64,000 nt of DNA from Gemmatirosa kalamazoonensis. Its GTDB lineage: Bacteria > Gemmatimonadota > Gemmatimonadetes > Gemmatimonadales > Gemmatimonadaceae. A program made the position numbers and the translations under genes. Of the stretch, positions 25,459 through 34,969 are shown piece by piece. The stretch is taken from the NCBI RefSeq assembly GCF_000522985.1, contig NZ_CP007128.1, positions 4,758,220 through 4,822,219 of the forward strand. The letters run 5' to 3'. How positions within the stretch are numbered: position 1 is the first letter of the stretch; every line of letters begins with the position of its first letter. The notes under the pieces are model-generated. The model was given only the letters and a program-made list of their open reading frames with translations, had not been told where the DNA came from and made no database searches.

Positions 25459-28400
25459 TCAGCGGCGGAACACGAAGCCGAACACGCCCATTCGGATCTC
25501 CTCGCCGTCGCGCAGCGGTCGGCGGCCGAGGATCCGCTCGCCGGCGACGGCGGTGCCGTTCGACGAGTTCGCGTCCTCGACGAACCAGCCGCCGTCGTCC
25601 ACGTCCAGCACGGCGTGGTAGCGCGACACGCTCCAGTGCGCGAGCACGATGTCGTTCTCGCTGTTGCGGCCGAGCGTGGTGCGTCCCTCGAGCCGGAAGC
25701 CCGCCGGCGCGGCGCGCGTCCGCGAGCTCACGTGGTCCGCGGGCCCGTCCACGAGCGCGAGGCCGGGACGCGGTGCGCGCGTGGGGTCGGGCGGCGTGTA
25801 CGGCGTGGGCGGCGGCGCGGCGACGAGCCCCGGTGCGGTGCGCGACGCCACGACCGGCGCCGCGGCTCCCTTCACCGGTGCGGCCTGCGCCGCGGGCAGC
25901 GCGGGGGTCCAGTGGGGTGTCGGCAGGTCGGCGAGGCTCACCTCGTCCCCGCCGCTCCACACGGAGTGCTCCGCGACCGGTTCCACGCCCGCGTTGGTGC
26001 GCGCCTGATCGAGCGCCTCCACCGCGCGCCCCGCGTCACGCACCTCGCGGACGAGGGCCTGCAGGTCCACCGGCGCGTCGTTCCCCGCGGCCGCGCGAAG
26101 CTCGTTCGCCACCGCCGACATCCGCTCGTACCGGTCCGCCGGGTCCTTCGCGAGACAGCGCAACACGATCGCCTCGACCTCGGGCGCGATCGGCGCGTGA
26201 CGCGAGAGCGGGGGCGGCTCGCGATGCGCGTGCGCCGCCAGCACGTCGACGAGGTCCGCGTCGTCGAACGGGTAGACACCCGTGAGCAGGCGATAGAGCA
26301 CGACGCCGAACGAGTACACGTCCGAGCGCTCGTCGACACTGCGGCCCAACGCCTGCTCGGGGGAGATGAAGCGCGGCGTGCCCACGAGCATGCCGTCGCG
26401 CGTGCGCGACCCGTGCTCGCCGTCGGCCATGCCGCGCCGGCTGATGCCGAAGTCGAGCACGCACACGCGCCCGGCCGACGTCACCATGATGTTCTCCGGC
26501 TTCACGTCGTTGCGCACGAAGCCGTGCTGGTGCACGTAGTCGATCGCCTCCGCAGCGGGGCCGGCGATCGCCACCACGGTGTCGAGGTCGAGCCGGCCGC
26601 AGCGCCGCACGACCTCCTCCGCCGTCACGCCATCGACGAGATCCATCGCGATGTACACGTGCCCGTTCGAGCGGCCCGTGTCGCGCAGCCGCACGATGTT
26701 CGGGTGGTCGAGCGCGCCCAACACTCTCGCCTCGCGCTCGAACCGCGCGACCATCTCGTCGTTGTTCGCCAGCGCGTCGAGCAGCAGCTTCACCGCGACG
26801 CGCTCGCCGCTCCGCTCGTCGAGCGCCTCGTAGACGACGCCCATGCCGCCGCGCCCGATCTCGCGCACGATGCGGAAGCGTCCGACCGCCTTCGGCGCCG
26901 GTGTGCCCTTCCCCGGCGCGGCGTCCGCCGCGTCGCCGTCGAGCGCATCGAGCTCCGCGGTCGTGGCGCGTGCACCGAGCTCCACGAGCCGTCGCGCCGT
27001 GACGCGGTAGCGTGCACCTTCCTCGGCGGCGGCCGCGCCGACGACCACGCGTGAGAGGCTCTGCTTCGACGACTGGATGTACTCGGCGTCGAGCAGGATG
27101 CGCACGATGTCCTCGGCCACGCGCGGCGCGATCTCCTCGGCGAGCGCGATCTTGGCGCTCAGGCGGCGCGACGCGTCGAGCACGTCCTTCAGCGTGAACT
27201 CCGCGGTGCCGCGCCGCAGGATCCAATCGATGAGATAGTAGACGCCGAGCCGGCGCTTGTCGCTCTGGGTCCCGACGACCTCCTCGTGCGACTCCCCGAA
27301 CAGCGTCGCGGCGTGCGCGTCGATCAGATCCTGCAGGCCGGCGAACAGCCGCACGCGCCGCACGTCCTCCGCGGTGAACGCGAGCGCGGGCCGGTGGCCG
27401 TCCCACTCGACGTACTCGTTGAACGTGCGGATGATGCGGCGCGGGATGCCGCGGCCGCGGTAGGCGAGATACTTCTTGAACGCCGCGTAGACCTCGCGCC
27501 CCCACGGCGCCCACCCGTTCGAGTCGTCGACGAGCGTGTCGCAGATGGCGTCGACGTCGGTCCACAGGCACGGCAGGTACTTGTCGTACGCGAAGACGCT
27601 CTCGTACACCGAGTCGCCGCGCCCCACGTCCTCGAGCCATCGCTCGTGGAGGTCCTTGCCGGCGACGAAGATGAACGTGATGCCCGACGTCGTGAACAGG
27701 TTCTTCAGCGCGCCGATGATGCCGTCGATCGCCGGCCGGCGCGGCTTCTCCCCGTCGGCGGCGCGCGCGAACTCCTCGAGCTTGTCCAGCTCGTCGAACA
27801 CGAAGATGATCTTGAGACGCACGCGCGCCGGCGGCCCGTCGCGGAACCGGCGCCAGCGCGACGTCGGCGGCACGTAGCCCGCCGCGAGCCGCCGCGAGAT
27901 CGTGATGACGTCGTGCTCCGCCGCCTTGTCGTCGTAGCCGAGGAACGACGTCTCCTGCTGGCTCGAGCGCGAGCGCTTCGCCGTGAGCGAGAGCTTGAGC
28001 GCGGCCTTCATCCACTCGCCGCCGAGGCTCGCCTCGTCGACGCCGAGCTCCGACGACTCCGCGGTCTGCCGCGCCATGTTCATGGACGTGCGCTGGAACG
28101 CGAGCGTCAGCGCGTCGCGCAGATCCGCGTCGAGCCGCTCGTAGATCCCGCGCTCGCGCAGCCGATCGTGCAGCCGGCGGATGATGTGGTGCATCATCTC
28201 GCCCGGCCGCACGGGACGCGCGACGTTCAGGTACACGTCGACGACCTCGGTCTCGCCGAGCAGCGTCCGCGCCCAGGCGAGCGAATCGTCGAGCGTGCGG
28301 ATGACCTGGTTGACGAACGACGTCTTGCCGACGCCGCGGTAGCCCGTGACGAGGAACGAGCCGCCCTCGGAGAACAGGATCCGCTCGGCGAGCGACTCCA

Positions 28401-28809
28401 GCTCGTTGCGCCGTCCGACGAAGCGCGGCGCCGCGCACTGCCCCACCGGCTCGTGCACGAAGCGGAACGCGGGGAGCAGCGGCACCGTGACCTCGCGCTT
28501 GTCCGGGTAGATCCGGAACGGTGGTGGCAGCGGCGGGGGCACGGTCGTGGGGCGCCGCATCCAGCCGCGGAGACGTGCCGACAACGGCGGAATCCGCTGC
28601 GGCTGGGGCCGCACCCGGACGAGCGTGGCGGCGAGCGAGGTGACGAGCGTCGTGGCGGGCCGCGTCGCGGCGAGCGTGTGCGACGGTGGCGGCGGTGGCG
28701 GCGGTGGCGCGGGCACGGGCGCGGGCCTCGACGCGAGCAGGACGCCGCAGTTGACGCAGAACGCGACGCCGTCGGCGTTGCCGTGGCCGCAGGTCGAGCA
28801 GAACACCAT
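25459..28809 (-). CDS. Zinc ribbon-AAA ATPase-Ser/Thr kinase-FHA fusion
   Basis: A 1116-residue protein with AGGGGG 5 nt before its ATG. Order: zinc ribbon (Cys4, 7, 18, 21); Pro-rich linker; AAA/STAND-like ATPase with Walker A GYRGVGKTS (Lys162), Walker B IIFVFDELDK (Asp339) and a winged-helix-like tail to about 600; Hanks-type kinase (about 640-900) with GRGGMGVVYE, Lys674, a catalytic loop reading RNDVKPEN (Asp768) instead of HRD, LDFGISR and SPEQ; Pro-rich linker; and an FHA domain (about 1020-1116: GRNSENDIVL, SRYHA, SSNGT). The kinase keeps its Lys and Asp and may be active. The FHA could bind the protein's own phosphothreonines. It lies 18 nt downstream of the MATE gene on the same strand. 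Confidence 0.9.
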   Translation of the reverse strand: MVFCSTCGHGNADGVAFCVNCGVLLASRPAPVPAPPPPPPPPSHTLAATRPATTLVTSLAATLVRVRPQPQRIPPLSARLRGWMRRPTTVPPPLPPPFRIYPDKREVTVPLLPAFRFVHEPVGQCAAPRFVGRRNELESLAERILFSEGGSFLVTGYRGVGKTSFVNQVIRTLDDSLAWARTLLGETEVVDVYLNVARPVRPGEMMHHIIRRLHDRLRERGIYERLDADLRDALTLAFQRTSMNMARQTAESSELGVDEASLGGEWMKAALKLSLTAKRSRSSQQETSFLGYDDKAAEHDVITISRRLAAGYVPPTSRWRRFRDGPPARVRLKIIFVFDELDKLEEFARAADGEKPRRPAIDGIIGALKNLFTTSGITFIFVAGKDLHERWLEDVGRGDSVYESVFAYDKYLPCLWTDVDAICDTLVDDSNGWAPWGREVYAAFKKYLAYRGRGIPRRIIRTFNEYVEWDGHRPALAFTAEDVRRVRLFAGLQDLIDAHAATLFGESHEEVVGTQSDKRRLGVYYLIDWILRRGTAEFTLKDVLDASRRLSAKIALAEEIAPRVAEDIVRILLDAEYIQSSKQSLSRVVVGAAAAEEGARYRVTARRLVELGARATTAELDALDGDAADAAPGKGTPAPKAVGRFRIVREIGRGGMGVVYEALDERSGERVAVKLLLDALANNDEMVARFEREARVLGALDHPNIVRLRDTGRSNGHVYIAMDLVDGVTAEEVVRRCGRLDLDTVVAIAGPAAEAIDYVHQHGFVRNDVKPENIMVTSAGRVCVLDFGISRRGMADGEHGSRTRDGMLVGTPRFISPEQALGRSVDERSDVYSFGVVLYRLLTGVYPFDDADLVDVLAAHAHREPPPLSRHAPIAPEVEAIVLRCLAKDPADRYERMSAVANELRAAAGNDAPVDLQALVREVRDAGRAVEALDQARTNAGVEPVAEHSVWSGGDEVSLADLPTPHWTPALPAAQAAPVKGAAAPVVASRTAPGLVAAPPPTPYTPPDPTRAPRPGLALVDGPADHVSSRTRAAPAGFRLEGRTTLGRNSENDIVLAHWSVSRYHAVLDVDDGGWFVEDANSSNGTAVAGERILGRRPLRDGEEIRMGVFGFVFRR

Positions 28810-28827
28810 GTGCGCCCCCTTCGGCGC

Positions 28828-30321
28828 CTAACGGCGCCCGTCGAGGTCCACCGCGATCGCGCGCCACTTCCCCTGGTTGAACCGCAGCACGCTCAGCGCG
28901 CAGCGCGTCACGTGCCCCACCAGGATCGCCACCCAGATGTCGATCGGGTCGAGGTGGCCGAGCCGCTGCACCACGAAGCAGATGCCGAGCGGCACGACGA
29001 TCTGCGACACGATGGAGATGTAGAGAGGGCTCTTCGTGTCGCCGGTGCCCTGCAGCCCGCCGGTGTACGTGAGCGCGACGGCGATGAACAGCCCCGACAC
29101 GCTGAGCACGCGGAGCAGCTGCACGCCGATCTCGCGCGCGGCGTCGTGCATGCCGAACAGCGCGAGGAGCGGCCCCGGAATGAAGAAGAACAGCGCGCCG
29201 AGCAGCGCCGCGCCGCCGAGCCCGTAGCGGGCCGCCGCGTGCACCGCTTCCTCGGCGCGGTCGGCGTTCCCCGCGCCGAGGTTCTGTCCCGCGACCGCGG
29301 CCGCCGCGCCGAGCAGTCCGGTGGACGTCCACGTGATGAGCGAGAAGAGCTGCGAGTAGCCGACCGCGAACGCCGCCTGCGCCGCCGCGCTCTGGGCGAG
29401 CGAGCCGATGAAGCCGAGCATCAGCACGCCGCCCACGTTCATCGCGATCCCCTGGATCCCCGTCGGAAGACCGAAGCGGAAGATCGAGCGGATGAGCGTC
29501 CAGTCGGGGAGCAGGGCGCGGCCGCGCGGGAAGCGCACGACCCAGCCGCCGTGCCACAGCCGCCACAGCGAGTACGCGCCGACGAGCGCCGACGCGATCA
29601 CGGTGCCCATCGCGGCGCCCCGCGTGCCATACGCCGGCACCGGCCCGTAACCGCGGATGAACAGCACGTTGAGCGCGGCGTTCAGCACCGTGAGCACGAT
29701 GCCGAGCACCATCGCCGTGCGCGCGTCGCCGGCCGAGCGGAGCGCAGCGCCGAGCATGAAGAACACGAGCATGCCGCCGCTGAACGCGAACACGATCCGC
29801 AGGAACGGCAGCGCCTCCGCGCGCACCGCCGGCGCGGCGTGCACGAGGTCGAGCAGGAACGGCGACGCGAAGTAGCCGACCGGCGCCATCACGCCGAGCG
29901 ACAGCACGATCGCGACGAGGAAGGCCTGGTACACCGTGCGATCCGCCGTCTCCTCGTCGCCCGCGCCGGCGAAGCGCGCCACCAGCACGCTCATGCCGGT
30001 GAACAGCGACATCATGAACACGATGACGACGACGAAGATCTGCCAGCTCACGCCGATCGCGGCGTTGCCGGTGTAGCCGACGAAGTTGCCGACGAGGACG
30101 TGGTCGATCATCCCCTGCAGCCCGCCGACGACGTTCGTGAGCATCGTGGGCCAGGCGAGCTTCCACACCGCCTCGCGCAGCGGGCCGTCGACGATGGAGC
30201 GGTCGAATCGACGCGATGAGATCGGCCGCGGCGGCGCGATCGGCGTGCGCGTCGGCGCGGCGGCCAGTGGAGGTGCGTCGGGGCCGAGCGCGCGCGGTAC
30301 CTCGGACGGTCGGAGCGACAT
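28828..30321 (-). CDS. MATE family efflux transporter
   Basis: About 497 residues from the ATG at 30321; the longer open frame has a non-coding-looking N-terminus. After a 40-residue cytoplasmic N-terminus (Pro/Arg-rich, ending RSIVDGPLREAVWKLAWPTM) there are twelve predicted hydrophobic segments in two MatE halves, e.g. NVVGGLQGMIDHVLVGNFVG and GGLQGTGDTKSPLY. MATE proteins export cationic drugs or metabolites using Na+ or H+ gradients; substrate here is unknown. The stop is TAG within a GTTAGGC element. The kinase-FHA gene follows 18 nt later, so regulation of the exporter by the kinase, or simple co-expression, is possible. Confidence 0.92.
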   Translation of the reverse strand: MSLRPSEVPRALGPDAPPLAAAPTRTPIAPPRPISSRRFDRSIVDGPLREAVWKLAWPTMLTNVVGGLQGMIDHVLVGNFVGYTGNAAIGVSWQIFVVVIVFMMSLFTGMSVLVARFAGAGDEETADRTVYQAFLVAIVLSLGVMAPVGYFASPFLLDLVHAAPAVRAEALPFLRIVFAFSGGMLVFFMLGAALRSAGDARTAMVLGIVLTVLNAALNVLFIRGYGPVPAYGTRGAAMGTVIASALVGAYSLWRLWHGGWVVRFPRGRALLPDWTLIRSIFRFGLPTGIQGIAMNVGGVLMLGFIGSLAQSAAAQAAFAVGYSQLFSLITWTSTGLLGAAAAVAGQNLGAGNADRAEEAVHAAARYGLGGAALLGALFFFIPGPLLALFGMHDAAREIGVQLLRVLSVSGLFIAVALTYTGGLQGTGDTKSPLYISIVSQIVVPLGICFVVQRLGHLDPIDIWVAILVGHVTRCALSVLRFNQGKWRAIAVDLDGRR

Positions 30322-30454
30322 CGGATCCGGCGGCAGGTGGCGAGAGCGGTCGCTGAATACTGCCCGCGGGACACGACGCGACAAGAGGCGTCGATCACAG
30401 GGGAGTCGGTGCGCCCCGTAGCGGAACGCTCGGCGCGTCGCGAAGTTCTCTCCG

Positions 30455-31108
30455 ATGCCCCCCCAGGCTCCCGCGTCCTCGGCCACGCTGCTCGTGGCCG
30501 CGATCGCCGTGCTCGCCGTCCCGCTCGGCGCCCAGTCTCCCGCGGCGCGCGACAGCGCGTACGTGGCGCGCGCGCGGGCGGACAGCGCGCGCCGCCCGTA
30601 CACCGCGGCGGACGTCCGCTTCATGTCGGGGATGATCGGGCACCATGCGCAGGCGATCTACATGTCGCGCATGGCGCCCACGCACGACGCCAGCGAGGCC
30701 GTGCGCACGCTCGCCGCGCGCATCATCAACGCGCAGCAGGACGAGATCGCCATCATGCAGCGATGGCTGCGCGACCGCGAGAAGCCGGTGCCGGACCCGC
30801 TGCACACGGCGGGCATGCCGGGGATGGAAGGCATGCATCACGAGCTCATGCCCGGCATGCTCACCGACGCGCAGCTGCAGCAGCTCGACTCGGCGCGCGG
30901 ACCCGAGTTCGACCGGCTGTTCCTGCGGTTCATGATCCAGCATCACAGCGGCGCCATCTCGATGGTGAAGGACCTGTTCGACAGCTACGGCGCCGGGCAG
31001 GACGAGACGGTCTTCAAGTTCGCGACGGACGTCAACGTCGATCAGAGCACGGAGGTGGCGCGGATGCAGCGCATGCTCGCCGCGCTCCTGTTCGGCGCGC
31101 CCCGCTGA
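30455..31108 (+). CDS. Exported DUF305 protein
   Basis: A 217-residue protein with a signal peptide ending near AVPLGAQ. The four-helix DUF305 fold (ferritin-like) is shown by two His/Met motifs, FMSGMIGHHAQAIYMS and FLRFMIQHHSGAISM, with a Met-rich loop GMPGMEGMHHELMPGM between them. Members are periplasmic and often linked to copper or other metals. It stands 30 nt before the LVIVD gene on the same strand, probably one operon. A metal-handling role is an inference from His/Met content. Confidence 0.9.
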   Translation: MPPQAPASSATLLVAAIAVLAVPLGAQSPAARDSAYVARARADSARRPYTAADVRFMSGMIGHHAQAIYMSRMAPTHDASEAVRTLAARIINAQQDEIAIMQRWLRDREKPVPDPLHTAGMPGMEGMHHELMPGMLTDAQLQQLDSARGPEFDRLFLRFMIQHHSGAISMVKDLFDSYGAGQDETVFKFATDVNVDQSTEVARMQRMLAALLFGAPR

Positions 31109-31138
31109 CCGACGCCACTCCTCTTCTCGGAGCACACC

Positions 31139-33088
31139 GTGAGACTGCTTCGCATCCCCCTCGCCGGCGCCGCCCTCGCCCTGGTCGCCTCCGGTGCGGC
31201 CGCCCAGCGCGGCCTCGTGGTCTCGCCGCCGAATCCCGACCCGCGCGTCGGGCTGAAGGCCGGGAAGTACGACGCCGCGACGGCCGCGTGGAACATGCGC
31301 CTCCTCTCCGCGACGAAGCCGTCGGAGCGGTTCCAGAGCGGGATCAACTCCGACCTCGCGTTCATCGGCAACTACGCGATCCAGGGCAACTACAACGGGT
31401 TCCAGGTATGGGACATCTCGAACCCGAGCCACCCGACGCTCGCCACGTCGTTCTTCTGCCCGGCGTCGCAGAGCGACGTGTCCGTGTACCGGAACCTGCT
31501 CGTCGTGTCCGCCGAGTCGAACTCGTCGCGGCTCGACTGCGGCGATCAGGGGGTGCAGGACACGGTGAGCCACGACCGCATCCGCGGCATCCGGCTGTTC
31601 GACATCAGCGACATCCGGAACCCGAAGTACATCGGCAACGTGCAGACGTGCCGCGGGTCGCACACGCACTCGATGCTCGTCGACCCGAAGGATCCGGCGA
31701 ACGTGTACGTCTACATCTCCGGGTCGTCGCGCCCGCGCTCGCCTAACGAGATGCCGGGGTGCATCGACCGCGGCGGCGACCCGAACGACCCGAGCTCGGC
31801 GCGGTTCCGCATCGAGGTGATCAAGGTGCCGCTCGCGCATCCCGAGCAGGCGGCCATCGTGTCGAGCCCGCGCATCTTCAACGACCTCACGGAGCCGGCG
31901 TCGCACGGCATGACGGCGGAGGACGTCGCCGAGCTCGCGGCGGCGAAGGCGCGCGGCGAGTACACGGTCAACCTGGGCGGCGACGAGTTCGTGCTCGGCG
32001 CGAAGTACACGCAGCCGATGCTCGACTCGATCGTGAAGGCGCGCGGCGGCACCGGCGCGGCGACGGCGGCCGACTCGGCGGCGCTGCGCGAGGCGTTCCC
32101 GCGCATCGTGCGCGCGATGTTCGGCGAGCCGGAGACACCGGGGAACGGGCCGCGCCCGGGGCCGACGCAGTGCCACGACATCACGCTCTACCCGGGAATC
32201 GGACTCGCCGGCGGCGCATGCGAGGGATACGGGATGCTGATCGACATTCGCGACCCCGCGCACCCGAGGCGCATCGCCGCGGTGGCCGACTCGAACTTCT
32301 CGTACTGGCACTCCGCGACGTTCAGCAACGACGGCACGAAGATGCTGTTCAGCGACGAGTGGGGCGGCGGCGGCTCGCCGAAGTGCCGCGCCTCCGACCC
32401 GAAGCAGTGGGGCGCCGACGCGATCTTCACCGTGGAGAACGGTAAGCTGCAGTTCCAGAACTACTACAAGATGCCGGCGGCGCAGACGTCGCAGGAGAAC
32501 TGCGTCGCGCACAACGGCTCGCTCATCCCGATCCCCGGGCGCGACGTAATGGTGCAGGCGTGGTACCAGGGCGGCATCTCGGTGTTCGACTGGACCGACC
32601 CGAAGCACCCGACGGAGATCGCGTTCTTCGACCGCGGCCCGCTCGACGCGACGCGGATGGACATGGCCGGCTCGTGGTCGGTGTACTGGTACAACGGCGC
32701 GATCGTGAGCTCCGAGATCGCGCGCGGCCTCGACGTACTCGAGCTGCTGCCGAGCGACGCGCTGACGCAGAACGAGATCGACGCCGCGAAGACGGTGCAC
32801 CTCGACTACCTCAACGCGCAGGGGCAGCCGAAGATCGTGTGGCCGCCGTCGTTCGCGCTCGCGCGCGCGTACGTCGACCAGCTCGAGCGCTCCGGCGGCC
32901 TGCCGGCCGCGCGCATCGCCGCCGTGCGGCAGGCGCTCACGACGGCCGAAGGACAGAGCGGATCGGCGCGCTCCGGCACACTATCGACGCTCGCCGGCGC
33001 GCTCTCCGCCGACGCCGGCCGGTCGAGCGACGGGGCGAAGGCTCGCCTGCTCGCGGCCGCGGTGCGGGATCTGTCGACGGCGCGCTGA
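31139..33088 (+). CDS. Secreted LVIVD-repeat beta-propeller protein
   Basis: A 649-residue protein starting at GTG 31139 with CGGAG upstream and a clear signal peptide (LVASGAAAQ). Several LVIVD-type blades are seen: GNYNGFQVWDISNPSHPTLA, IRGIRLFDISDIRNPKYIG, GYGMLIDIRDPAHPRRIA and GGISVFDWTDPKHPTEIA. The C-terminal 120 residues are helical, with no known motif. It likely folds as a propeller in the periplasm or outside the cell. It probably shares a transcript with the upstream DUF305 gene. Cys pairs (for example in FFCPASQ, LDCGDQG) suggest disulfides. No catalytic site can be assigned. Confidence 0.87.
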   Translation: MRLLRIPLAGAALALVASGAAAQRGLVVSPPNPDPRVGLKAGKYDAATAAWNMRLLSATKPSERFQSGINSDLAFIGNYAIQGNYNGFQVWDISNPSHPTLATSFFCPASQSDVSVYRNLLVVSAESNSSRLDCGDQGVQDTVSHDRIRGIRLFDISDIRNPKYIGNVQTCRGSHTHSMLVDPKDPANVYVYISGSSRPRSPNEMPGCIDRGGDPNDPSSARFRIEVIKVPLAHPEQAAIVSSPRIFNDLTEPASHGMTAEDVAELAAAKARGEYTVNLGGDEFVLGAKYTQPMLDSIVKARGGTGAATAADSAALREAFPRIVRAMFGEPETPGNGPRPGPTQCHDITLYPGIGLAGGACEGYGMLIDIRDPAHPRRIAAVADSNFSYWHSATFSNDGTKMLFSDEWGGGGSPKCRASDPKQWGADAIFTVENGKLQFQNYYKMPAAQTSQENCVAHNGSLIPIPGRDVMVQAWYQGGISVFDWTDPKHPTEIAFFDRGPLDATRMDMAGSWSVYWYNGAIVSSEIARGLDVLELLPSDALTQNEIDAAKTVHLDYLNAQGQPKIVWPPSFALARAYVDQLERSGGLPAARIAAVRQALTTAEGQSGSARSGTLSTLAGALSADAGRSSDGAKARLLAAAVRDLSTAR

Positions 33089-33133
33089 GCCGTCCGATCT
33101 CACGGCGCCTTTCAAGTGCAACCGACGCCGCAG

Positions 33134-33790
33134 ATGCGAGTCGAGATCTGGTCGGACATCGCGTGTCCGTGGTGCTATCTCGGGAAGCGGCGCTTCGAGC
33201 GTGCGCTCGACGAGTTCGCGCATCGCGACGCGATCGACGTCGTGTGGCGCAGCTTCGAGCTGAACCCGAACGCGCCGGCGCGGCAGGAGGGGACGTCGGC
33301 GGAGGCGCTCGCGCGCAAGTATCGCGTGCCGCTCGCGCAGGCGCAGTCGATGAACGCGCGCATGGCCGGCGAGGCGGCGAAGGAGGGGCTCGTCATGCGC
33401 TTCGACCGCGTGCGCCCGGCGAACACGTTCGACGCGCACCGGCTCGCGCACCTGGCGGCGACGGTCGGACGACGCGCGCAGATGGTGGAGCGCCTGTTCG
33501 CCGCCCACTTCACCGAGGGCGCGGAGCTCGGCGACCGCGACGTGCTCGCGCGCCTCGCCGCGGACGTCGGGATCTCGGAAGCGGAGGCGCGCACCGCGCT
33601 CGACGGCGACGCGTTCGCCGACGCGGTGCGCGCCGACGAAGCACGCGCGCGCGACTTCGGCGTCGACGGCGTGCCGTTCTTCGCGCTCGACGAGCGCTAC
33701 GGCGTGCCCGGCGCGCAGCCGACGGAGGTGCTGCTCCAGGCGCTGCGGCAGGCGTGGGAGGAGACGGACTCCGCGATGCGTGAGGCGTGA
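33134..33790 (+). CDS. DsbA family oxidoreductase, FrnE-like
   Basis: A 218-residue thioredoxin-fold protein; I start it at ATG 33134 (MRVEIWSDIACPWC), the usual family N-terminus, though GTG 33116 would add six residues. The active-site motif is CPWC, followed by YLGKRRFE. The helical insert has SMNARMAGEAAKEGL and FDAHRLAH, and the cis-Pro loop reads DGVPFF, all typical of FrnE/2-hydroxychromene-isomerase-like DsbA proteins. No signal peptide is visible, so it is probably a cytoplasmic dithiol oxidoreductase involved in redox or polyketide-like chemistry. It is a stand-alone gene 45 nt after the LVIVD stop. Confidence 0.92.
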   Translation: MRVEIWSDIACPWCYLGKRRFERALDEFAHRDAIDVVWRSFELNPNAPARQEGTSAEALARKYRVPLAQAQSMNARMAGEAAKEGLVMRFDRVRPANTFDAHRLAHLAATVGRRAQMVERLFAAHFTEGAELGDRDVLARLAADVGISEAEARTALDGDAFADAVRADEARARDFGVDGVPFFALDERYGVPGAQPTEVLLQALRQAWEETDSAMREA

Positions 33791-33797
33791 GGACGCA

Positions 33798-34820
33798 TCA
33801 TCTCGATTCTGGCCCATCGGCGACGGGGACGCCGAAGTCGGGCGTGCCGTCCGGGCGCCAGCGAATGTGCTGGATGCGGGTGTGGCGATTCGGGTCGCGC
33901 AGCGGATCGCCGACGATGTCGCGGTAGCTCCGCGCGTGGTAGACCAGCACGTCGGCACCGCTCGCGTCGGCGGTGAACGCGTTGTGCCCCGGCCCGTACT
34001 GCCGCGTCGAGTCGCTGCTCGCGAAGACCGGCGCGCGCGACTTCGTCCACGACCGCGGCTCCAGGAGGTCGCTCGTGTCGCTCGCGGTGAGCATCCCCAT
34101 GCAGTAGCTCGCGTCCGTCGCGCTGGCCGAGTACGTGAGGAAGACGCGGCCGTGGCGCACGAGGACGGCCGGGGCCTCGTTCACCCAGTAGCCACGCGTC
34201 TCCCAATCGTACTCCGGCCGCGAGAGCAGGACGGGCGTGCCGCGGATCGTCCACGGGTTCTCCATGGCCGCGATGTACAGGTTGCTGTTGCCGCGGATCG
34301 CCGGGTCCTTCTGTGCCCACACCAGATAGCGGACCCCGCGATGCTCGAACGTGGTGGCGTCGAGCGCGAACGACTCGCGGCCGGTGCGGATCTGCCCGCG
34401 CTCGACCCACTCGCCGGCGAGCGGGTTCGCCGACGCGTTCTCGAGCGCGTAGAGGCGGATGTTCCACACCGAGTCCGCGCGCCCGGCGGCGAAGTAGACG
34501 TACCACTTGCCGCCGATGCGGTGGATCTCCGGCGCCCAGATGTGCGCGCCCATCGGCCCCTGCGCGTGCTCGCGCCAGACCACCACCGGCTCGGCGCTGC
34601 CTAACGCCTGGAGCGAGCGGGCGTGGCGCAGCTCGATGCGGTCGTACTCGGGGACGGTCGCGGTATACCAGTACGTCCCGTCGGTGTCGCGGAAGACGTG
34701 CGGGTCGGCGCGCTGCCGCACGAGCGGGTTCACGAACGACTCGCGCGCGGCGGGCGCGGCACGCGGTGCGCCTCGATGGCACGCGACGAGCAGCGCGAGC
34801 ACGAGCAGCGTTCTCCGCAT
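33798..34820 (-). CDS. GH43 family glycoside hydrolase (lipoprotein)
   Basis: 340 residues from the ATG at 34820, which has GGAG 5 nt upstream; an ATG at 34844 would add eight residues. The N-terminus is a lipoprotein signal with lipobox LVAC at about residue 14. The five-bladed propeller shows the three GH43 acidic residues: base Asp in QRADPHVFRD, pKa-modulating Asp in FALDATTF and acid Glu in WVNEAPAV. Activity is likely on arabinan, xylan or related oligosaccharides. It is convergent with the DsbA-like gene and not linked to the starch locus 4 kb away. Confidence 0.9.
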   Translation of the reverse strand: MRRTLLVLALLVACHRGAPRAAPAARESFVNPLVRQRADPHVFRDTDGTYWYTATVPEYDRIELRHARSLQALGSAEPVVVWREHAQGPMGAHIWAPEIHRIGGKWYVYFAAGRADSVWNIRLYALENASANPLAGEWVERGQIRTGRESFALDATTFEHRGVRYLVWAQKDPAIRGNSNLYIAAMENPWTIRGTPVLLSRPEYDWETRGYWVNEAPAVLVRHGRVFLTYSASATDASYCMGMLTASDTSDLLEPRSWTKSRAPVFASSDSTRQYGPGHNAFTADASGADVLVYHARSYRDIVGDPLRDPNRHTRIQHIRWRPDGTPDFGVPVADGPESR

Positions 34821-34889
34821 CACATCTCCGGTGGGGGACGACATCTCGGTGACCTGACGCTAGAAGACGCGCCGAGGGCGAGCAAGCGA

Positions 34890-34918
34890 TTGCCGGGGCG
34901 GCGGCCCGGCGGTACACT
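34890..34918 (+). promoter_or_regulatory. Putative sigma-70-type promoter
   Basis: TTGCCG (34890-34895), a 17-nt spacer and TACACT (34913-34918), 51 nt before the GTG start of the small secreted protein at 34970, which has its own GGAGGA ribosome site. Confidence 0.5.
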
Positions 34919-34969
34919 AGCCGCCCGACCACCCCGGTCGGAGAGCCGGACGCCGACGCAGGAGGACGC

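Noticed and set aside
30322-30624. Longer N-terminus for the MATE protein
   Set aside because: The extension is Arg/Ala-rich and covers the divergent promoter region; the ATG at 30321 gives a normal MATE length.
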